From Prevotellaceae bacterium (lineage in GTDB: Bacteria > Bacteroidota > Bacteroidia > Bacteroidales > UBA932), in NCBI GenBank assembly GCA_031264875.1, contig JAISDK010000059.1:1-7663 (forward strand): a DNA stretch of 7,663 nt. The letters run 5' to 3'. Positions 6,599-7,663 of this stretch are shown here, one piece after another; position 1 is the stretch's first letter, and each line of letters opens with the position of its first letter. The translations under genes and the position numbers were made by a program. Under the pieces are notes generated by a model that saw only the letters and a list, made by a program, of their open reading frames with translations, searched no databases and had not been told where the DNA came from.

Positions 6599-7378
6599 TT
6601 ATAATTCAAAGCTGATTGTAAGTCCTGCCGTATTCGAATGTATTGATTTTAGCGACCGCCTGTAATATTCATAGCCTGTCGCCTCTGTCTTATTCAGACA
6701 GTTGTTCAGTCCGGCGGAAATTTTTATTTCGATACTCATTCGGAAATAATCGAAATAGAAATCGAACCCTAAGCCGATTTCAGCAAACGGTTCAAGTTTT
6801 TTCAATTCTATATAACGCTCCGAATCCACGTTTATTGTGTTACTGAGATTGACCCTTGTATTCAGTCCGGTCAGTATGTAAGGTCTGAAATTGGTGTATC
6901 TGCTTGCGCTGTACTTGAGTACGACCGGAAATTCAAGATAGTTTGAGGTGATGGGCATGGATTGAACAAGTCCCTTGGTGTCGCGGCGATAAAAGTCCAG
7001 CTGTCTCTGTCCGAAAAAAATACCCGGAATAAACCGGATATCAAGATTGGTCACCAGACGGTAATCGGCAATAGCATTTATGTTGAATCCCGGTTTGAGA
7101 TGAATCAAGTCGGCATAAAGAATAACATTTCCCTGTCCGGGAATAAAAACGGTGTTACCCGAATTGTGTATCTGCGAAAAGTCGAATGCATTCAAGCCCA
7201 GACTGAATCCAAAATGAATATTGCGGGAATATTCCCTGTCGAGCAAATTCATGCTATTGGAGCGGGGATATTCCCACACCGAAACATGCGGCGTCCGTTT
7301 TTCCCACCATATCTGAGCGTTTCCCTGAAAAAAACATGAAATAAACGCAATAACTAATATGTATTTTACTCTTATCAA
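6599..7378 (-). CDS. porT: PorT-like type IX secretion outer-membrane beta-barrel protein
   Basis: This is a 259-residue protein with a signal peptide: basic start, hydrophobic residues 6-17, and probable cleavage at GNA|Q after residue 21, a common Bacteroidetes site. The mature part alternates polar and hydrophobic residues as in an 8-strand outer-membrane barrel. It contains the segment YLEFPVVLKYSASRYTNFRPYILTGLNTRVNL, which I recognise as typical of PorT/SprT, and ends in the beta-strand TAGLTISFEL. PorT is needed for type IX secretion of cargo proteins across the outer membrane and is similar in length (about 245 residues in Porphyromonas). A generic outer-membrane beta-barrel protein of the same superfamily is the alternative. 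It is the first gene of a probable operon with the kdsB-like gene. Its promoter region overlaps a 28-bp palindrome. Confidence 0.72.
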   Translation of the reverse strand: MIRVKYILVIAFISCFFQGNAQIWWEKRTPHVSVWEYPRSNSMNLLDREYSRNIHFGFSLGLNAFDFSQIHNSGNTVFIPGQGNVILYADLIHLKPGFNINAIADYRLVTNLDIRFIPGIFFGQRQLDFYRRDTKGLVQSMPITSNYLEFPVVLKYSASRYTNFRPYILTGLNTRVNLSNTINVDSERYIELKKLEPFAEIGLGFDFYFDYFRMSIEIKISAGLNNCLNKTEATGYEYYRRSLKSIHSNTAGLTISFEL

Positions 7379-7402
7379 AATTTCAATTTATCCAATCGGA
7401 CG

Positions 7403-7428
7403 CAAATGTACGCATATTGTTCCAACAA
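7403..7428 (-). promoter_or_regulatory. Putative promoter of the porT-kdsB-like operon
   Basis: On the minus strand, TACATTTG (7410-7403) matches the -7 consensus TAnnTTTG. A TTG (7428-7426) lies 15 bp upstream, shorter than the usual 19-20 bp, so the -33 match is weak. Transcription would begin near 7396, leaving a leader of about 20 nt before the ATG at 7378. Confidence 0.5.
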
Positions 7429-7436
7429 TATGCGTA
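7409..7436. promoter_or_regulatory. 28-bp palindrome, possible operator over the porT promoter
   Basis: TACGCATATTGTT (7409-7421) and AACAATATGCGTA (7424-7436) are perfect 13-bp inverted repeats with CC between. The palindrome shares the TA of the -7 element and covers the -33 position. On the plus strand it is followed by TTTTAT, so a terminator shape exists. However, no plus-strand gene leads into it, which favours an operator for a dimeric regulator, or a repeat. Confidence 0.55.
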
Positions 7437-7490
7437 TTTTATACTAATTAACAAAATTATATGATAATATGCTTTTCTATTTGATATGGA

Positions 7491-7503
7491 TGCCCTGCGG
7501 GCA
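7491..7503. repeat. Short perfect palindrome TGCCC-TGC-GGGCA
   Basis: Five-base GC-rich arms (7491-7495 and 7499-7503) stand out in a very AT-rich stretch. With the elements to its right it probably belongs to a composite repeat, which is inference. Confidence 0.45.
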
Positions 7504-7513
7504 ATTCCAAAAC

Positions 7514-7542
7514 TTGACAATGTTTTATCTCTAATATATAAT
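7514..7542 (+). promoter_or_regulatory. Exact sigma70-type promoter arrangement (TTGACA-N17-TATAAT)
   Basis: TTGACA (7514-7519) and TATAAT (7537-7542) are both perfect E. coli consensus hexamers with the optimal 17-bp spacing. Bacteroidetes normally use TTG/TAnnTTTG, so its use in this host is doubtful. An ATG follows 5 bp after TATAAT, too close to be the start of an ordinary transcript from here. The sequence facts are certain; the function is not. Confidence 0.35.
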
Positions 7543-7585
7543 GTATTATGAAAAACATATCGCAAAACATTACTGTCGCAAAAAC

Positions 7586-7645
7586 GCCCAATACATACGG
7601 CGGTTGAAACCGTTGGCTATGATAATAATTGGGCTAAAGCTCAAT
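7586..7645. repeat. Nested stem-loop repeat (REP-like)
   Basis: GCCCAAT (7586-7592) pairs with ATTGGGC (7628-7634), enclosing the hairpin CGGTT-GA-AACCG (7601-7612). The hairpin extends by two G-U pairs and one C-G pair. The right outer arm can instead form its own hairpin with AGCTCAAT (ATTGGGCT 7628-7635, AA, 7638-7645, one G-U). This nested, alternative folding is typical of mobile palindromic repeats, and I recall similar strings in other Bacteroidales, which I cannot verify here. Confidence 0.5.
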
Positions 7646-7663
7646 GCTGTCAAGTTAAGGCGA

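Larger units (their letters stand above)
7511..7656. repeat. Paired 9-bp inverted repeats bounding about 130 bp
   Basis: AACTTGACA (7511-7519) and TGTCAAGTT (7648-7656) are perfect inverted copies enclosing 128 bp. They could be the ends of a small non-autonomous element, although I see no flanking target duplication. Confidence 0.4.
7441..7663. other. Gene-free right end rich in inverted repeats
   Basis: I see no convincing coding sequence in this stretch. It contains TGCCC-TGC-GGGCA (7491-7503), a 9-bp inverted repeat pair (7511-7519 and 7648-7656), a sigma70-like promoter arrangement (7514-7542), a 19-codon open frame from ATG 7548 to TGA 7605-7607, and a nested fold at 7586-7645. A minus-strand open frame of 60 codons (7565-7383) crosses these repeats and has no recognisable domain. 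The pattern suggests a cluster of dispersed palindromic repeats or the edge of an insertion element cut by the window end. Confidence 0.5.

Noticed and set aside
7409..7440. The 28-bp palindrome as a plain rho-independent terminator
   Set aside because: It has TTTTAT on the plus-strand side, but no plus-strand gene ends upstream, and the minus-strand side has no T-run.
7383..7565. A 60-codon minus-strand open frame
   Set aside because: It runs through the palindromes and the putative porT promoter, has no domain, and such frames across dispersed repeats are commonly spurious.
7513..7663. CRISPR array or tRNA gene in the right-end repeats
   Set aside because: The repeats are inverted, not regularly spaced direct repeats with spacers, and no cloverleaf or CCA-type end is seen.

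Overview
The window looks like a chromosomal segment from a member of the Bacteroidetes, probably Bacteroidales-like. Four things point there: promoters of the TAnnTTTG type, a PorT-like type IX secretion protein with a signal peptide ending in Ala|Gln, a phosphoglycerate kinase with the lysine/glutamate-rich insertion I associate with this phylum, and A-rich rather than Shine-Dalgarno leaders. Base composition is moderate in the genes and AT-rich between them.

Layout. Positions 1-263 are non-coding, with a palindromic unit at the left edge and a promoter at 242-249. Positions 264-2608 hold a coupled two-component pair: a sigma-54-dependent response regulator and a membrane histidine kinase overlapping by 4 bp. 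Positions 2609-2867 are intergenic, with a second palindromic unit and a textbook Bacteroidetes promoter. That promoter drives a small LEA-2-type lipoprotein (2868-3455). Next comes pgk (3526-4791) with its own promoter and a strong hairpin terminator, then an AraC-family regulator (4913-5752). On the opposite strand, converging on the AraC gene with one base between the stop codons, is a probable operon of a porT-like outer-membrane beta-barrel gene (7378-6599) followed by a KdsB-like CMP-sugar synthetase gene (6587-5754). Its promoter region carries a 28-bp near-perfect palindrome. The last 220 bp (about 7441-7663) hold no convincing gene but are dense in inverted repeats and contain an exact E. 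coli-type TTGACA-N17-TATAAT arrangement.

The genes do not form one pathway. The two-component pair has no visible target here. pgk is central glycolysis. The porT/kdsB-like pair concerns the cell envelope: protein export across the outer membrane, and activation of an acidic sugar of the Kdo type. No previously undescribed multi-gene system is evident. The most unusual parts are the non-coding right end, the palindrome over the porT promoter, and a KdsB-like enzyme with an altered metal/nucleotide motif (QGDN instead of QGDE).
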